A DNA stretch of 64,000 nt, from positions 38,703 through 102,702 of the forward strand of contig JAFWMH010000037.1 of NCBI GenBank assembly GCA_017510785.1. Reading direction: 5' to 3'. Shown here piece by piece: positions 31,779 through 41,763 of the stretch (position 1 is its first letter; each line of letters starts with the position of its first letter). The stretch is from Atopobiaceae bacterium. Its GTDB lineage: Bacteria; Actinomycetota; Coriobacteriia; Coriobacteriales; Atopobiaceae. The translations under genes were made by a program, and so were the position numbers. The notes under the pieces are model-generated. The model ran no database searches, was not told where the DNA came from, and saw only the letters and a program-made list of their open reading frames with translations.

Positions 31779-34388
31779 ATGTTCGAAAAGTTCACCGACA
31801 AGGCCCGTCGCGTCATGAATCTCGCGCAGGACGAGGCGCGCAACCTTGGCCGCATGTTTGTGGGTACCGAGCATCTGTTGCTGGCGCTCATTAAGGAAGG
31901 GGAGGGCGTGGCCGCTCAGGCGCTCGCGGCCCTCGATGTTACGTACGACGAAACGATTCTTACGGTGCGCAGCCTCTCGAAGGATGACTCCGAGCCTACC
32001 TCGGGTGGGCACATTCCCTTTACGCCGCGTGCCAAGCGCGTGCTCGAGGGCTCGTATCGCGAGATGATGAATCACGGACAAACCTACATTGCCACCGAGC
32101 ATCTGTTGCTCGGCATTGTGGACGAGGGCAATGGCCGCGCGATGGAAACGCTTGGACGCATGGGCGTTTCGGGTGACGCGGTGCGCAACTCCGTTGACGA
32201 GCTGTTGGAGTCCAACAAGGGTGGCCAGGAAACGCATACGCCGCGTCAGCCTGCCGGGGTGGGCGATGTGCGCGGTACCGCCGCCGGCGCCAATCCCTTC
32301 TTTGGCAACCAGCAAATGCAACAGGATGACGGCTCGCTTCTCGAGCGGTTTGGTCGTAACCTTACGAAGGCCGCCTCGCAAGGTGCCCTCGATCCTGTAA
32401 TTGGGCGCGACCGTGAAGTTGAGCGCGTCATGCAGGTTATGGCACGGCGCCAAAAGAACAACCCACTCATTCTGGGCGACCCGGGCGTGGGCAAAACGGC
32501 CGTAGTCGAGGGGCTCGCGCAGCTCATCTCGGGCGGTAACGTGCCCGACATCTTGCGCGACAAGCAAATATGGACGCTCGACGTGGCGGCCTTGGTCGCG
32601 GGCTCGAAGTATCGCGGCGAGTTCGAGGAGCGCTTGAAGAAGGTCATTTCGGAGGTGCGCGAGTCGAAGGATGCCATACTGTTCATCGACGAGATGCACA
32701 CCATTATGGGCGCCGGTTCGGCCGAGGGTTCGATTGACGCTGCAAGCATTCTTAAGCCGCCCCTCTCGCGCGGAGAGATTCAGGTGATTGGTGCGACGAC
32801 GGCCGACGAGTATCGCAAGCACATCGAGAAGGATTCGGCGCTCGAGCGTCGTTTCCAGCCCGTCAACATTGGCGAGCCGTCTCCGGAGGATACGCTGCAA
32901 ATCCTCAAGGGCCTGCAATCCGCCTACGAGGAGCACCATCACGTTCGCTATACCGACGAGGCGGTGGCGGCTGCCGTCACGCTTTCGAACCGCTACGTGC
33001 AAGACCGCTTCCTTCCCGACAAAGCCATCGACCTTCTCGACGAGGCGGGTGCCCGTACACGCGTGCACAAGATGTCGTTGCCGCCTGAGCTGGCGAAGGT
33101 CGACGAGGACTTGGCTCGCGTGCGTCAGCAAAAGTCCGACGCCGCCGCGGCGCAGGAGTTCGAGGAAGCCGCACGTCTCCGTGACGAGGAGCGCGAGCTC
33201 AACAAGCTGAAGGGCGATTTGGAGAAGAAGTGGCGCGAGGAGATGGACGCCAACGTGGTGGTTGTCACGGAATCCGATATCGCCGATGTGGTTTCGTCGA
33301 TTTCGGGCGTTCCGGTGAGCAACCTCACCGAGGGCGAGGCGAGCAAGCTGCTGCGTTGCGAAGAGGTCCTTCATCAGCGTGTGATTGGCCAGGAAGAGGC
33401 GGTAAGCGCCGTAAGCCGTGCCATCCGCCGCAGCCGTTCCCCGCTCAAGGACCCGCGCAGGCCGGGCGGTTCGTTCATTTTCCTCGGACCCTCGGGCGTG
33501 GGCAAAACCGAGCTGGCCAAGGCGCTTGCCGAGTTCCTCTTTGGCAGTGAGGACGCGCTTATCGGCTTCGACATGAGCGAATTCATGGAGAAGCATGCCG
33601 TAAGCAAGCTCGTGGGTGCCCCTCCGGGATACGTTGGCTACGACGAGGGCGGCGAACTCACCAAGGCGGTGCGTAGGCGCCCCTACTCGGTGGTTCTTTT
33701 CGACGAAATCGAAAAGGCGCACCCCGACGTGTTCAACATCTTGCTGCAAATCCTCGACGAGGGCCGACTTACCGACGGACAAGGCCGCACGGTGGACTTC
33801 TCCAATACGGTTGTTATCATGACGTCCAACATCGGCGCGCGCGACATCGCGCACACCACCACGTTGGGCTTTGGCGGCTCCTCGGGCGGGCTCTCCGATG
33901 CGGAGATAAACTCCCGCGTGATGGCAGAGCTCAAAAAGCTCTTCCGCCCGGAGTTCCTCAACCGCGTGGACGAGGTTGTGGTGTTCAAGTCGCTGACGGG
34001 CGATCAGCTGCGCGGCATCGTGGAGCTCATGGTGAGCGACCTGCGTCGTCGTCTGTTCGGTCAGGGTATGTCCATCGAGCTTACCGACGCCGCGCGCGAC
34101 CTCGTGGCCAAGCGCGGTACCGATAAAATCTATGGTGCCAGGCCTCTGCGTCGAGCTATCCAAACGCTCATCGAGGATCCGCTTGCCGAGGAAATGCTCA
34201 TGGGCAAGTGGCAGGCTGGCGACATCATTTACGTGGATGTTTCCGAGGACGGCAACTCGCTCTCGTTTACCAAGGGCGCTGGCGAAATCGCCGCACCCGA
34301 GGAGCGCGTGCACATGGCGCTGCCTCAGGCGCACACGCGCTGGACGAGCGCCCGCACGCCTGCGCCCGATGCAACATCCGCGGAATAA
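31779..34388 (+). CDS. clpC: ATP-dependent Clp protease ATPase subunit ClpC
   Basis: An 869-residue unfoldase that feeds ClpP. Domains in order: two Clp-N repeats (FTDKARRVMNLAQDEARNLGRMFVGTEHLLLALI), AAA-1 with GDPGVGKTAVVEG and ILFIDEMHTIMG, a UVR-type coiled-coil (EFEEAARLRDEERELNK), AAA-2 with GPSGVGKTELAKALAEFLF and ILDEGRLTDGQGRTVDF, and the C-terminal D2-small domain. The UVR segment identifies ClpC rather than ClpA/B. A Gly/Gln spacer follows the N-domain. The start is ATG at 31779 with a weak AGAGAGAG site. It precedes disA by 190 bp. Confidence 0.96.
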   Translation: MFEKFTDKARRVMNLAQDEARNLGRMFVGTEHLLLALIKEGEGVAAQALAALDVTYDETILTVRSLSKDDSEPTSGGHIPFTPRAKRVLEGSYREMMNHGQTYIATEHLLLGIVDEGNGRAMETLGRMGVSGDAVRNSVDELLESNKGGQETHTPRQPAGVGDVRGTAAGANPFFGNQQMQQDDGSLLERFGRNLTKAASQGALDPVIGRDREVERVMQVMARRQKNNPLILGDPGVGKTAVVEGLAQLISGGNVPDILRDKQIWTLDVAALVAGSKYRGEFEERLKKVISEVRESKDAILFIDEMHTIMGAGSAEGSIDAASILKPPLSRGEIQVIGATTADEYRKHIEKDSALERRFQPVNIGEPSPEDTLQILKGLQSAYEEHHHVRYTDEAVAAAVTLSNRYVQDRFLPDKAIDLLDEAGARTRVHKMSLPPELAKVDEDLARVRQQKSDAAAAQEFEEAARLRDEERELNKLKGDLEKKWREEMDANVVVVTESDIADVVSSISGVPVSNLTEGEASKLLRCEEVLHQRVIGQEEAVSAVSRAIRRSRSPLKDPRRPGGSFIFLGPSGVGKTELAKALAEFLFGSEDALIGFDMSEFMEKHAVSKLVGAPPGYVGYDEGGELTKAVRRRPYSVVLFDEIEKAHPDVFNILLQILDEGRLTDGQGRTVDFSNTVVIMTSNIGARDIAHTTTLGFGGSSGGLSDAEINSRVMAELKKLFRPEFLNRVDEVVVFKSLTGDQLRGIVELMVSDLRRRLFGQGMSIELTDAARDLVAKRGTDKIYGARPLRRAIQTLIEDPLAEEMLMGKWQAGDIIYVDVSEDGNSLSFTKGAGEIAAPEERVHMALPQAHTRWTSARTPAPDATSAE

Positions 34389-34399
34389 AAGAGTTGTGG

Positions 34400-34452
34400 G
34401 GGGAATGCTCTCCGAGCGGTTCGCATGTGGATTGCCCGGGGAGCATTCTCCA
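34400..34452 (+). terminator. Hairpin after clpC
   Basis: GAATGCTC (34403-34410) pairs with GAGCATTC (34441-34448), flanked by further G/C pairs. There is no U-tract, so the terminator call is weak. Confidence 0.35.
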
Positions 34453-34577
34453 GAACTCGCCATCCCGCGATTTGAGCTAAACGATTATTTGCAACGTACA
34501 ATCTTGTGGCATGAGGACGTTCTTCTCGCGTATACTGATAGTTCCGCACGCGATTAGAGGGGGAGGCGAAGCACGCA

Positions 34578-35645
34578 ATGCAGGACGATCAAACAACAAT
34601 CGAAGTACAACGCCGCATTGACGAGGCGATTCGCTTGACGGCACCGGGCACGGCATTACGCCACGCGCTCGATATGGTGCTTGCCGGTCACATGGGTGCT
34701 CTCATTTGCGTTGGCGACGAGGAAAATGTGATAAAAGCGGGTAACGACGGCTTCCCGCTCAACATTTCGTTTACGGCCAACCGACTTTTCGAGCTCTCGA
34801 AGATGGACGGCGCCATTGTGATAGATGGCAAGCTCAACCAAATCCTTCGTGCCAACTATCACCTCAACCCCGACCCTACGTTGCCGACGAGCGAGACGGG
34901 CATGCGTCATCGTACGGCGGCGCGGATGAGCCTGCTTACCGACGCGACGGTCATCTCGGTTTCGGAGCGGCGGCAGGTAATTCACTTCTTTGTGAACGGT
35001 CACGGCGTGCAACTCAAAACGGTGCAGGAGCTCATGGGCTCGGTAAACCAGCTTGTGGTTGCCATGCAGTCCACCCGGCAAACGCTCGACCAACGCTTGC
35101 GTCGTCTCACGACGCTCGAGCTGGAAAACCAGGTTACACTGGCTGACCTTACGGAAATATTTTATCTGTTTGAAGTCCTTACGACGGCGGGTGAGGAGCT
35201 GGGCAAGATTGAGGAGCAGCTCGGTAGCGAGGGTCGCACGGTGCAAATGCAACGCGAGGAGTTTTTGGGCGACCTCGACGACGAGTACACCCTCATGATT
35301 CGCGACTACGCATCCGATAGCTCCGAGCAAAATGCGGCCGAGATTCGTCGCGCGCTCGACGACACGGCGAATTATCAGGTGCATAAGGCTGCCTACCTCG
35401 CGCATCTTTTGGGCTACGACGATAGCCGCGAAGATACCGTCATGACTCCGCTCGGCCTGCGCACGCTTTCCAACGTGAGCGTGGTGCGCGAAGGCATGGC
35501 AGATAAAATCGTGGACGAGTACGGCTCCTTGCAGGACCTCATCGACGTTATTGACGAGAACCCCGAGCGTCTCGAGGAGACGGGTGTGCGCAATCCGTCC
35601 ATTTTGGCGGACAGCCTGTACCGCATGTGGGGCAAGCACTCATGA
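34578..35645 (+). CDS. disA: DNA-integrity scanning diadenylate cyclase DisA
   Basis: A 355-residue octameric enzyme that makes c-di-AMP from two ATP while scanning DNA. The DAC domain carries Asp77-Gly78-Ala79 (KMDGAIVID) and RHRTA (110-114). A helical linker and a C-terminal helix-hairpin-helix region (LRTLSNVSVVREGMADKIV) follow. The length matches the family. Its stop overlaps the start of ispD (ATGA), so the three genes disA-ispD-ispF are one unit. A GGGGGAGGCG ribosome site precedes the ATG. Confidence 0.96.
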   Translation: MQDDQTTIEVQRRIDEAIRLTAPGTALRHALDMVLAGHMGALICVGDEENVIKAGNDGFPLNISFTANRLFELSKMDGAIVIDGKLNQILRANYHLNPDPTLPTSETGMRHRTAARMSLLTDATVISVSERRQVIHFFVNGHGVQLKTVQELMGSVNQLVVAMQSTRQTLDQRLRRLTTLELENQVTLADLTEIFYLFEVLTTAGEELGKIEEQLGSEGRTVQMQREEFLGDLDDEYTLMIRDYASDSSEQNAAEIRRALDDTANYQVHKAAYLAHLLGYDDSREDTVMTPLGLRTLSNVSVVREGMADKIVDEYGSLQDLIDVIDENPERLEETGVRNPSILADSLYRMWGKHS

Positions 35646-36406
35646 GTGATTCGTTTGCGCTCGCGTGTCCCGAGCGGATTGTGGAGGAAGCTTGTGGTGC
35701 CGATACCTGCGCAATTATCTTAGCGGGAGGATCGGGCGAGCGTTTTGGCGACCCACGGGGCAAGCAGTTCGTTGAGCTGGCTGGCTTGCCACTGGTGGCG
35801 TGGTCCATCTTGGCGTTCGACCGCGCTCCAAGTGTTGGTGCGCTGGTAGTGGTGTGTCCGGTGGGACGCGCGGGAGAGATGCGCACCGCCGTGCTCGACA
35901 AGCTCGAGCTCTTGCATGGGGTGACGCTTGTGGCGGGTGGGGCGACTCGTCAGGATTCGGTGTTCTCGGGACTTATGGCTGCCCCAGAGGAGCTTGGCTT
36001 GGTCGCCATCCATGACGGGGCGCGACCTCTTATTGAGCAAGGGTCCATCGAGCGTTGTGTTGCCGCCGTGCGCGACGACGCGGGGCTTGCCGGAGCCATT
36101 TGCGCGGCGAGGGTTACCGATACTATTAAACTTGCTGACGAGTCGGGGGTCATTTGTTCGACGCCCGATCGCGAGAGGCTGTGGAGCGCGCAAACGCCGC
36201 AGGTGTTTTGGCGCGAACGAATTATGGCGGCGCATGAGTCTGCGTTGCTCGAGGGCTTTGTGGGTACCGACGACGCGAGCCTGGTTGAGCGATTCGGTGG
36301 GCGTGTTCGCGTTATCGATACCCCGCGCGATAATCTTAAGGTTACGCTGCCCGAGGACTTGGCGGTTGCGGAGGCCATTCTTCGCTCTCGTGCGGGCATC
36401 GCGTGA
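35642..36406 (+). CDS. ispD: 2-C-methyl-D-erythritol 4-phosphate cytidylyltransferase IspD
   Basis: A 254-residue enzyme of the MEP isoprenoid pathway (CTP + MEP to CDP-ME). The nucleotide loop is [18 protein letters not shown], and HDGARPLI and TPQVFWRE are the other signature regions. The ATG at 35642 overlaps the disA stop (ATGA); the frame extends upstream to GTG 35627, inside disA. The length is slightly above the 230-residue average because of an N-terminal lead of about 25 residues. Confidence 0.95.
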   Translation: MSDSFALACPERIVEEACGADTCAIILAGGSGERFGDPRGKQFVELAGLPLVAWSILAFDRAPSVGALVVVCPVGRAGEMRTAVLDKLELLHGVTLVAGGATRQDSVFSGLMAAPEELGLVAIHDGARPLIEQGSIERCVAAVRDDAGLAGAICAARVTDTIKLADESGVICSTPDRERLWSAQTPQVFWRERIMAAHESALLEGFVGTDDASLVERFGGRVRVIDTPRDNLKVTLPEDLAVAEAILRSRAGIA

Positions 36407-36432
36407 TTTATGTGGGAGTGGGGGAGGCAGCC

Positions 36433-36909
36433 ATGATGCGTATAGGACACGGATACGACGTGCATCAGTTCGCCGATGGTCGGCGTTGCATTTTGGGTGG
36501 AGTAGACGTGCCAAGCGATCGCGGACTGCTTGGTCACTCCGATGCGGACGTCCTTGCTCACGCGGTGGCCGATGCCGTGCTGGGCGCTTCGCGACTAGGC
36601 GATATTGGCAAGCTGTTCCCCGATACCGACCCCGCATATGAGGGGGCCGACTCGCTCGTGTTGCTTGCACGCGTGGCCGAGCTGGTTCGCTCGGAGGGAT
36701 TCGAAATCGTGGACGTGGACTCAACCGTGGCAGTGCAGGCACCCAAGCTGGCGCCGTATCGCGATCAGATGCGAGAGAACCTCGCCGCGGCCCTTGGCTT
36801 GTCGGCAGAGAATGTTGGCGTGAAGGCCACCACAACCGAGGGCCTTGGGTTCGTTGGGCGCAAAGAGGGCATCGCAGCTTGGGCTGTTGCCCTGCTCGAA
36901 AAGCAGTAA
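36433..36909 (+). CDS. ispF: 2-C-methyl-D-erythritol 2,4-cyclodiphosphate synthase IspF
   Basis: A 158-residue enzyme converting CDP-ME2P to MEcPP in the MEP pathway. Zinc ligands are in [11 protein letters not shown] and [15 protein letters not shown]; the CMP-binding end is [17 protein letters not shown]. The two ATGs at 36433 and 36436 follow GGAGG; family members usually begin at the second (MRIGHGYD). It follows ispD by 26 bp. Confidence 0.96.
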   Translation: MMRIGHGYDVHQFADGRRCILGGVDVPSDRGLLGHSDADVLAHAVADAVLGASRLGDIGKLFPDTDPAYEGADSLVLLARVAELVRSEGFEIVDVDSTVAVQAPKLAPYRDQMRENLAAALGLSAENVGVKATTTEGLGFVGRKEGIAAWAVALLEKQ

Positions 36910-37061
36910 TGGAGGGCCTTCGGCGGGGCACTTGTCTACTTTTTTGGGCGAGGAGCGGAGCTCCCCCAATGTACCTACCAAGAATCCTAACTTCGGGGTT
37001 TGTGTCCCCTAGCTGTGCTAACATCTACTGAACATGTTGGCAGGCTTCCTAAGGATGCTCC

Positions 37062-38483
37062 ATGGTTTTCTCTAGTTTTGTATTTTTGTTTGTGTTTTTG
37101 GCAGTGCACCTGCTTGTGTACGCGCTCGTGCCCGAGCGTGCGAAGAATCCGGTGCTCTTGGCATCGTCACTTATCTTTTACTCGTGGGGCGGCCCGCGCT
37201 TTTTGGTGCTTCTCATGGGCGAGACGGCGGCAAGCTGGTTCTTTGCGCTCATGATAGAGCGTGCCGATTCGCAGGGGCGTCGTCGCGCGGCGCTCGTGGG
37301 CGAGTGCGTGGTGCTACTGGGCCTGCTGGGCATCTTTAAATATGCGGGTTTCGTGTTGGGCATGGTGCAGGGCGTGTTTGGCGTACCTGCTGAAATACCA
37401 AACATCGTGTTGCCTATCGGTATTTCCTTTTATACGTTCCAGCTCATTAGTTATGTGTGCGACGTGTATCGCGGAGAGGTGCATGCGCAGCCAGCATACT
37501 GGAAGCTCCTGCTGTACTCATCGCTCTTTCACCAGTGCATCGCTGGTCCCATCGTGCGGTACAAAACCGTTGCGGGCGAAATCGAGCATCGCCATGCTAC
37601 GCGCTCCGAGGTGTATTCGGGCGTACGACGATTCTGCGTGGGTCTTGCCAAAAAAACGCTGCTTGCCAATGCGTGCGCCGCTGCGGCCGATACGCTCGTG
37701 CCTACAGGTTCCGATGCGTTGGCTAACCAAGCGGTGGCTGGGTACTGGCTTGGGATGCTGTTCTACATGCTGCAAATTTATCTCGACTTCTCGGCTTACT
37801 CCGATATGGCCATCGGCATGGGTCGCATGATTGGCTTCCATTATCTTGAGAACTTCGACCATCCGTATCTTGCCTCCTCCGTGCAGGACTTTTGGCGTCG
37901 GTGGCACATCTCCCTTTCGTCGTTCTTCCGCGATTACGTGTACATTCCGCTGGGTGGCAGTCGTTGCGCGGTACCGGTATACATTCGCAACATGGCCGTG
38001 GTGTGGTTCCTTACGGGCTTGTGGCACGGCGCCAGTTGGAACTACATTTTGTGGGGCATGTACTTCTTCGTGTTCTTGCTGCTTGAACGGTTCGTAATTC
38101 GCGGACGACTGCCGGGTCCGCTTGGGCATGCGGGTGCCCTGCTTGTGGTGTTCTTCGGCTGGGTATTGTTTAGGTTCGAGAACTTCCACGAGCTTGCGAC
38201 CGTCGTCAAGGGCATGTTTGGCCTGGCGGCAGGCGGCTTGGGCGGCCTTAGCGTGCAAACGGTGTTCTTGCAAAACGTGTTCCTGCTTTTGGTGAGCATC
38301 GTTGCCTGCACGGACCTTGGCACGCGGTTGCGCAAGCGGGCGTTTGGCCTCACGCGGGGCAACGACGCTCTGCTTGCCGTGTTCGGCGTGCTGGAGGCAG
38401 CAACGCCCGCGGTGCTGCTCCTGCTTTCGATGATCGCTTTGGCAGGAGCTAGCTACAACCCGTTTATTTACTTCCAGTTCTAA
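37062..38483 (+). CDS. MBOAT-family O-acyltransferase (AlgI/DltB/PatA-like)
   Basis: A 473-residue multi-pass membrane acyltransferase. Motifs of the AlgI branch are clear: SYVCDVYRGEVHAQ, SLFHQCIAGPIVRY, LDFSAYSDMAIGMGRMIGF, DFWRRWHISLSSFFRDYVYIPLGGSR and the catalytic His in FLTGLWHGASWNYILWG. Such proteins carry an acetyl or other acyl group across the membrane for a surface polymer. The next gene, 12 bp downstream, encodes the AlgX/DltD-type partner, so the pair probably O-acetylates a wall or surface glycan. AAGGATG lies before the ATG. Confidence 0.93.
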   Translation: MVFSSFVFLFVFLAVHLLVYALVPERAKNPVLLASSLIFYSWGGPRFLVLLMGETAASWFFALMIERADSQGRRRAALVGECVVLLGLLGIFKYAGFVLGMVQGVFGVPAEIPNIVLPIGISFYTFQLISYVCDVYRGEVHAQPAYWKLLLYSSLFHQCIAGPIVRYKTVAGEIEHRHATRSEVYSGVRRFCVGLAKKTLLANACAAAADTLVPTGSDALANQAVAGYWLGMLFYMLQIYLDFSAYSDMAIGMGRMIGFHYLENFDHPYLASSVQDFWRRWHISLSSFFRDYVYIPLGGSRCAVPVYIRNMAVVWFLTGLWHGASWNYILWGMYFFVFLLLERFVIRGRLPGPLGHAGALLVVFFGWVLFRFENFHELATVVKGMFGLAAGGLGGLSVQTVFLQNVFLLLVSIVACTDLGTRLRKRAFGLTRGNDALLAVFGVLEAATPAVLLLLSMIALAGASYNPFIYFQF

Positions 38484-38495
38484 TGGGGGCGCGTC

Positions 38496-40544
38496 ATGCC
38501 AATCCAAGATAGTCAGCCAAGGCAGCAGACAAGTACTTCAGCTCGACGCAAGCGTACGGCCTCTTCCGCAGCTGCGTCCGCGGGGCGTTCGGGCAAGTCG
38601 GGGCAACCCGTTCGGCAGGGAGATGTCGCGAATGGTCCCGAAGAGCGCTCGGACGGTGGCCCTCGCGCAACACGGCCGCACGGTGAGCAAGACGCGCGCC
38701 AGCGAGGTACGCGCGAGCAGGCCGGGCGCGAACAAGGCGCGCGTTCGAGACGACGCCCTACCCAGGGCGCTGCCCGGGGCTCGGCCCAGGGCTCTGGGCA
38801 AGGCTCGGCACAGGGCGCTGCCCGGGGCTCGTCCCAAACGCCGCGTGGTGCGACGAAGGACGGGGCAGAGCGACGTGATGCATCGCGTCGAGCCTCGGCC
38901 GATGCTGGTCAGGCGCGTTCGGGCGCCCGAAAACCTGGTGCGTCTCGCGGTGCTGCATCGAACGCGGCGGTTGGCGATTCGTCTGCAGACGCCCGTCGCG
39001 CTCGGCGACAATCCGATGGGCAGCGTTCCGACCAGCAGCGTTCCGACCAGCGACGTTCCGGGCATGTGTCCGGGCAGCAGCGACCAGCCGAGCGGCGGGG
39101 GCCTGCGCAACAGCCGCGAGGTCGGCGCAAGCCATCACGCGAAGATGCTATGCGCATGCGCAAACTTGGTGCCTACCGCCGCATAGGCGTGGCGAGTGCT
39201 GCGTTGGTGTTGGCGGCGGGCGCCATCATCGGCTTGTTCTATTTTGCACGTCCGACGACCTCGACGGTGGAAAAACGTACGTTGCAGCCCATGCCCGCTC
39301 TCACATGGAATAGCTTTTGGAGCGGCGAGTACTTTTCGGACCTTGCGCTGTGGTATAGCGATACCTATCCGTTGCGCGAGCAGCTCGTTGCTGCCGACCA
39401 GGCCATGAGTGGCTTGCATGGGGTGAAGAGCGAAACGCAAATGCTTGGTGGTACCAAGCAGGCGGATGAGCTTCCACCTGTGTCGAACAACAACTCTGGT
39501 GGTGCCTCGTCTGCCGATGGCGCAAGCGACGGCGAAAGCGGGAACACTGCCTCCGACAGCAAGACGGCCGAAGGTGGGGCGAGTTCCAAGGCGAAGCGCG
39601 AACGCGGTAAGGTGGAGGTGCCTGCGCAGGAAGTAATGGCCGAGGCAATTCAAAACCAGGTGCTTGATGGCCTGTATGTGAAGGGCGATGCGGCATACGG
39701 CATCTATTACTTCGATCAAGACGCGGTTCAGGGGTACGCTGATGCCATAAACGCAGCGGCAGAGGAACTCAAAGGTGAGGCGACGGTATACTCGCTCGTT
39801 GCGCCGAACTCCTCGGGCATTCTTCTCTCGGCCCAAGAGGTTAAGGACTTGGGCGGTACCAATCAGGTGGATGCCATCGAGTACTTCTACAGCCTGTACG
39901 ATGACGATGTGCATCCGATTGATGCGGTGCCCAAACTGCAAGAGCATACTGACGAGTACATATTTTATCGCACGGACCACCACTGGACATCGCTGGGTGC
40001 CTACTATGCGTACGAAGCCTTTTGCGAGGAGAAGGGCATTAAGCCCGAGGACCGCGACGACATGAAGCACATCAACATGGGTGACTTCCTTGGCTCGTAC
40101 TACGCGGAGCTCAAGAGCGCGGAGATGGCGGCAAATCCGGACTACGTCGAGGCGTGGATTCCCAACGGTACCAACAAGATGCGCCTGTGGGACCAGGATG
40201 GTACCGTGAGTGACGACTACAACGTGATTACCGACACGTCCGACTGGGACGTGTCGGGCAAGACGATGGGCTTCATCATGGGCGACCAGCCTTTGCAGCG
40301 CATCGAGAATCCCAAGGTTACTGATGGTTCAACATGTCTGCTCATCAAGGATTCGTTCGGCGACTTCTTTGCGCCGTGGCTTGTGGACCACTACTCCACG
40401 GTGTATGTGGGCGACTTCCGCTACTTCGAAAGCAACATCGACGACTTCGTGCGCGAGAACAACGTGAACGACCTTATCTTCTGCAATAACGTGACGCTTG
40501 CCGGCGGCGGCGTCGTTGGCCCGGCCATCCTCGGTAGGCTTTAG
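38496..40544 (+). CDS. DHHW/AlgX-like surface O-acetylation protein with long disordered N-terminus
   Basis: A 682-residue membrane-anchored protein. The first ~225 residues are a very basic, Gln/Arg/Gly/Ser-rich cytoplasmic tract (GSAQGSGQGSAQGAARGS; also repeats of SDQQRSDQRRS). A transmembrane helix follows (about 230-252). The outer region (250-682) has the DHHW signature in YRTDHHWTSLGAYYAYEAF and a SGNH-like end with KDSFGDFFAPWLVDHYSTVYVGDFRYF. AlgX/DltD-type partners work with MBOAT proteins, as found here. A Gly/Ser/Glu-rich insert lies at about 325-365. The function of the basic N-terminus is unknown. Confidence 0.82.
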   Translation: MPIQDSQPRQQTSTSARRKRTASSAAASAGRSGKSGQPVRQGDVANGPEERSDGGPRATRPHGEQDARQRGTREQAGREQGARSRRRPTQGAARGSAQGSGQGSAQGAARGSSQTPRGATKDGAERRDASRRASADAGQARSGARKPGASRGAASNAAVGDSSADARRARRQSDGQRSDQQRSDQRRSGHVSGQQRPAERRGPAQQPRGRRKPSREDAMRMRKLGAYRRIGVASAALVLAAGAIIGLFYFARPTTSTVEKRTLQPMPALTWNSFWSGEYFSDLALWYSDTYPLREQLVAADQAMSGLHGVKSETQMLGGTKQADELPPVSNNNSGGASSADGASDGESGNTASDSKTAEGGASSKAKRERGKVEVPAQEVMAEAIQNQVLDGLYVKGDAAYGIYYFDQDAVQGYADAINAAAEELKGEATVYSLVAPNSSGILLSAQEVKDLGGTNQVDAIEYFYSLYDDDVHPIDAVPKLQEHTDEYIFYRTDHHWTSLGAYYAYEAFCEEKGIKPEDRDDMKHINMGDFLGSYYAELKSAEMAANPDYVEAWIPNGTNKMRLWDQDGTVSDDYNVITDTSDWDVSGKTMGFIMGDQPLQRIENPKVTDGSTCLLIKDSFGDFFAPWLVDHYSTVYVGDFRYFESNIDDFVRENNVNDLIFCNNVTLAGGGVVGPAILGRL

Positions 40545-40612
40545 CTCGGCAGACTATAGGTTTAGGTGTGGCAGGGACAGGTACTTTGTTGCTTGTGTAA
40601 TGCACACGAAGC

Positions 40613-40740
40613 GGCCCAAACGGCACCCATCGTTAGGCTTGGGTGCCGTTTGGGCCATTTTCGGCTCGATGTCACTGCCAAAACGGCCCGTTTGGCACCC
40701 ATTGCCAAACTTGGGTGCCGGTTGGCCCACCCGCGCTCGT
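40613..40740 (+). repeat. Dispersed repeat, family C, copy 2 (two hairpins; first may terminate transcription)
   Basis: GGCCCAAACGGCACCCA (40613-40629) pairs perfectly over 17 bp with 40640-40656, and ATTTTC follows, so this could end the acetylation operon. A second, imperfect hairpin with GGCACCCA/TGGGTGCC lies at 40685-40728. Confidence 0.75.
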
Positions 40741-40910
40741 CCATCCGCGTGCGGCTTTCCGCGCGAAAACACCCAGCACATCTCACAGTATCAGGTCGCT
40801 TTGGACGAAAACTAACTTATGCTGTCAAATTGTCACTGTGCTCCACTGCAATCAGGCGAGGAAATGTTCTCCATCTGTTTCTCGTCCGGGCAAGATTCGC
40901 TAGTGCCCCG

Positions 40911-40939
40911 TTGCTTTCGGGCTGGGAATATGCTAGACT
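40911..40939 (+). promoter_or_regulatory. Sigma-70-type promoter upstream of the broken nuclease gene
   Basis: TTGCTT (40911-40916) and TAGACT (40934-40939) are 17 bp apart; GGGAGG and ATG follow at 41051. Confidence 0.5.
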
Positions 40940-41050
40940 ATATAGACATCTGCATGCCATTACGTGGGCCCGAGACCCGGGACGGTGTGCGGACATGGGG
41001 CATGGGAGTTCGCCGTGTGGCCCGGCGGCTCCGGGAAGGGAGGAATGCCG

Positions 41051-41748
41051 ATGGCGGACGAAATCAGGGGACTGACGGAGTAGGAGCGGAAGAAGCGGAT
41101 CGAATACCACCTGGCGGAGCTGAAGAAGCTCCGTGCCGTGCCGCGCAGCGACTGGCATGCCGCATTTGAGGCCTTACTTCGAATCGAGGCGCACAAATTT
41201 GCCGGTCGTGTGCACATTCTCACGGAGGAGGAGATCGGGGAGGTCCCGCCAAGGACGGACTTCGTGGTCCTGACGGAGGACGAGGAGGTCGATTGGGAGA
41301 AGGCAATCTTCGGGATCTTCCGAAAGATTAACATCCTCGAATACAAGAACCCGCACGACTCGTTGAACGAGCGAGTGCTTCGCAAGGTGTGCGGCTATGC
41401 CAACCTCTACATCGGGATGGCCGAGCATGAGGGCGAGCGCCCGGCCGGGAAGAGGACGATGTGGTCAGGGAGCACTACAGGGTGCTGCTCCGGCTGGTGA
41501 TAGAGAAGAACCCGAGGTTTTTCGAGGCCATGAGGAGGGATCAGATTATGGAAGACGTGCTGATGGAGATCGTGAGGGACAGAGTGGACGAGAAGGTTAA
41601 TGCCGCAAGACAGCAGACCACTGTGACGCACATTAGAGACATCATGACGAAGCTGGAGTATACGGCCGAGCAGGCGATGGATTTGCTGAGCATCCCCCAG
41701 TCACAGCGCAGCACCTACGCGGGGCTCGTGGGGAAGAAGGCCCGTTAA
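41051..41748 (+). pseudogene. Decayed Rpn/PD-(D/E)xK nuclease-family protein
   Basis: From ATG 41051 (after GGGAGG) the frame runs MADEIRGLTE, then meets TAG at 41081-41083, and continues ERKKRIEYHLAELKKL with WHAAFEALLRIEAHKFAG, ADF-like TDFVVL, and the nuclease core NILEYKNPHDSLN, LRKVCGYANLYIGMAEHEG. Near 41450 coding moves by frame to REHYRVLLRLVIEKNPRFFEAM and ends QSQRSTYAGLVGKKAR at 41748. Intact relatives, often ~300 residues, carry ~100 residues between those parts, so an internal stretch is missing. One stop, one frameshift and one deletion mark it as dead. Confidence 0.7.
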
Positions 41749-41763
41749 GCGGCGTGGAGCTCC

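Larger units (their letters stand above)
40545..41050. other. 506-bp gap with family C repeat and promoter of a dead gene
   Basis: No gene. It contains the family C hairpins (40613-40740) and a sigma-70-like promoter (40911-40939) serving the broken nuclease gene. Confidence 0.5.

Noticed and set aside
31620..34463. 947-codon minus-strand open frame
   Set aside because: Antisense to clpC with no ribosome site and no recognisable motif.
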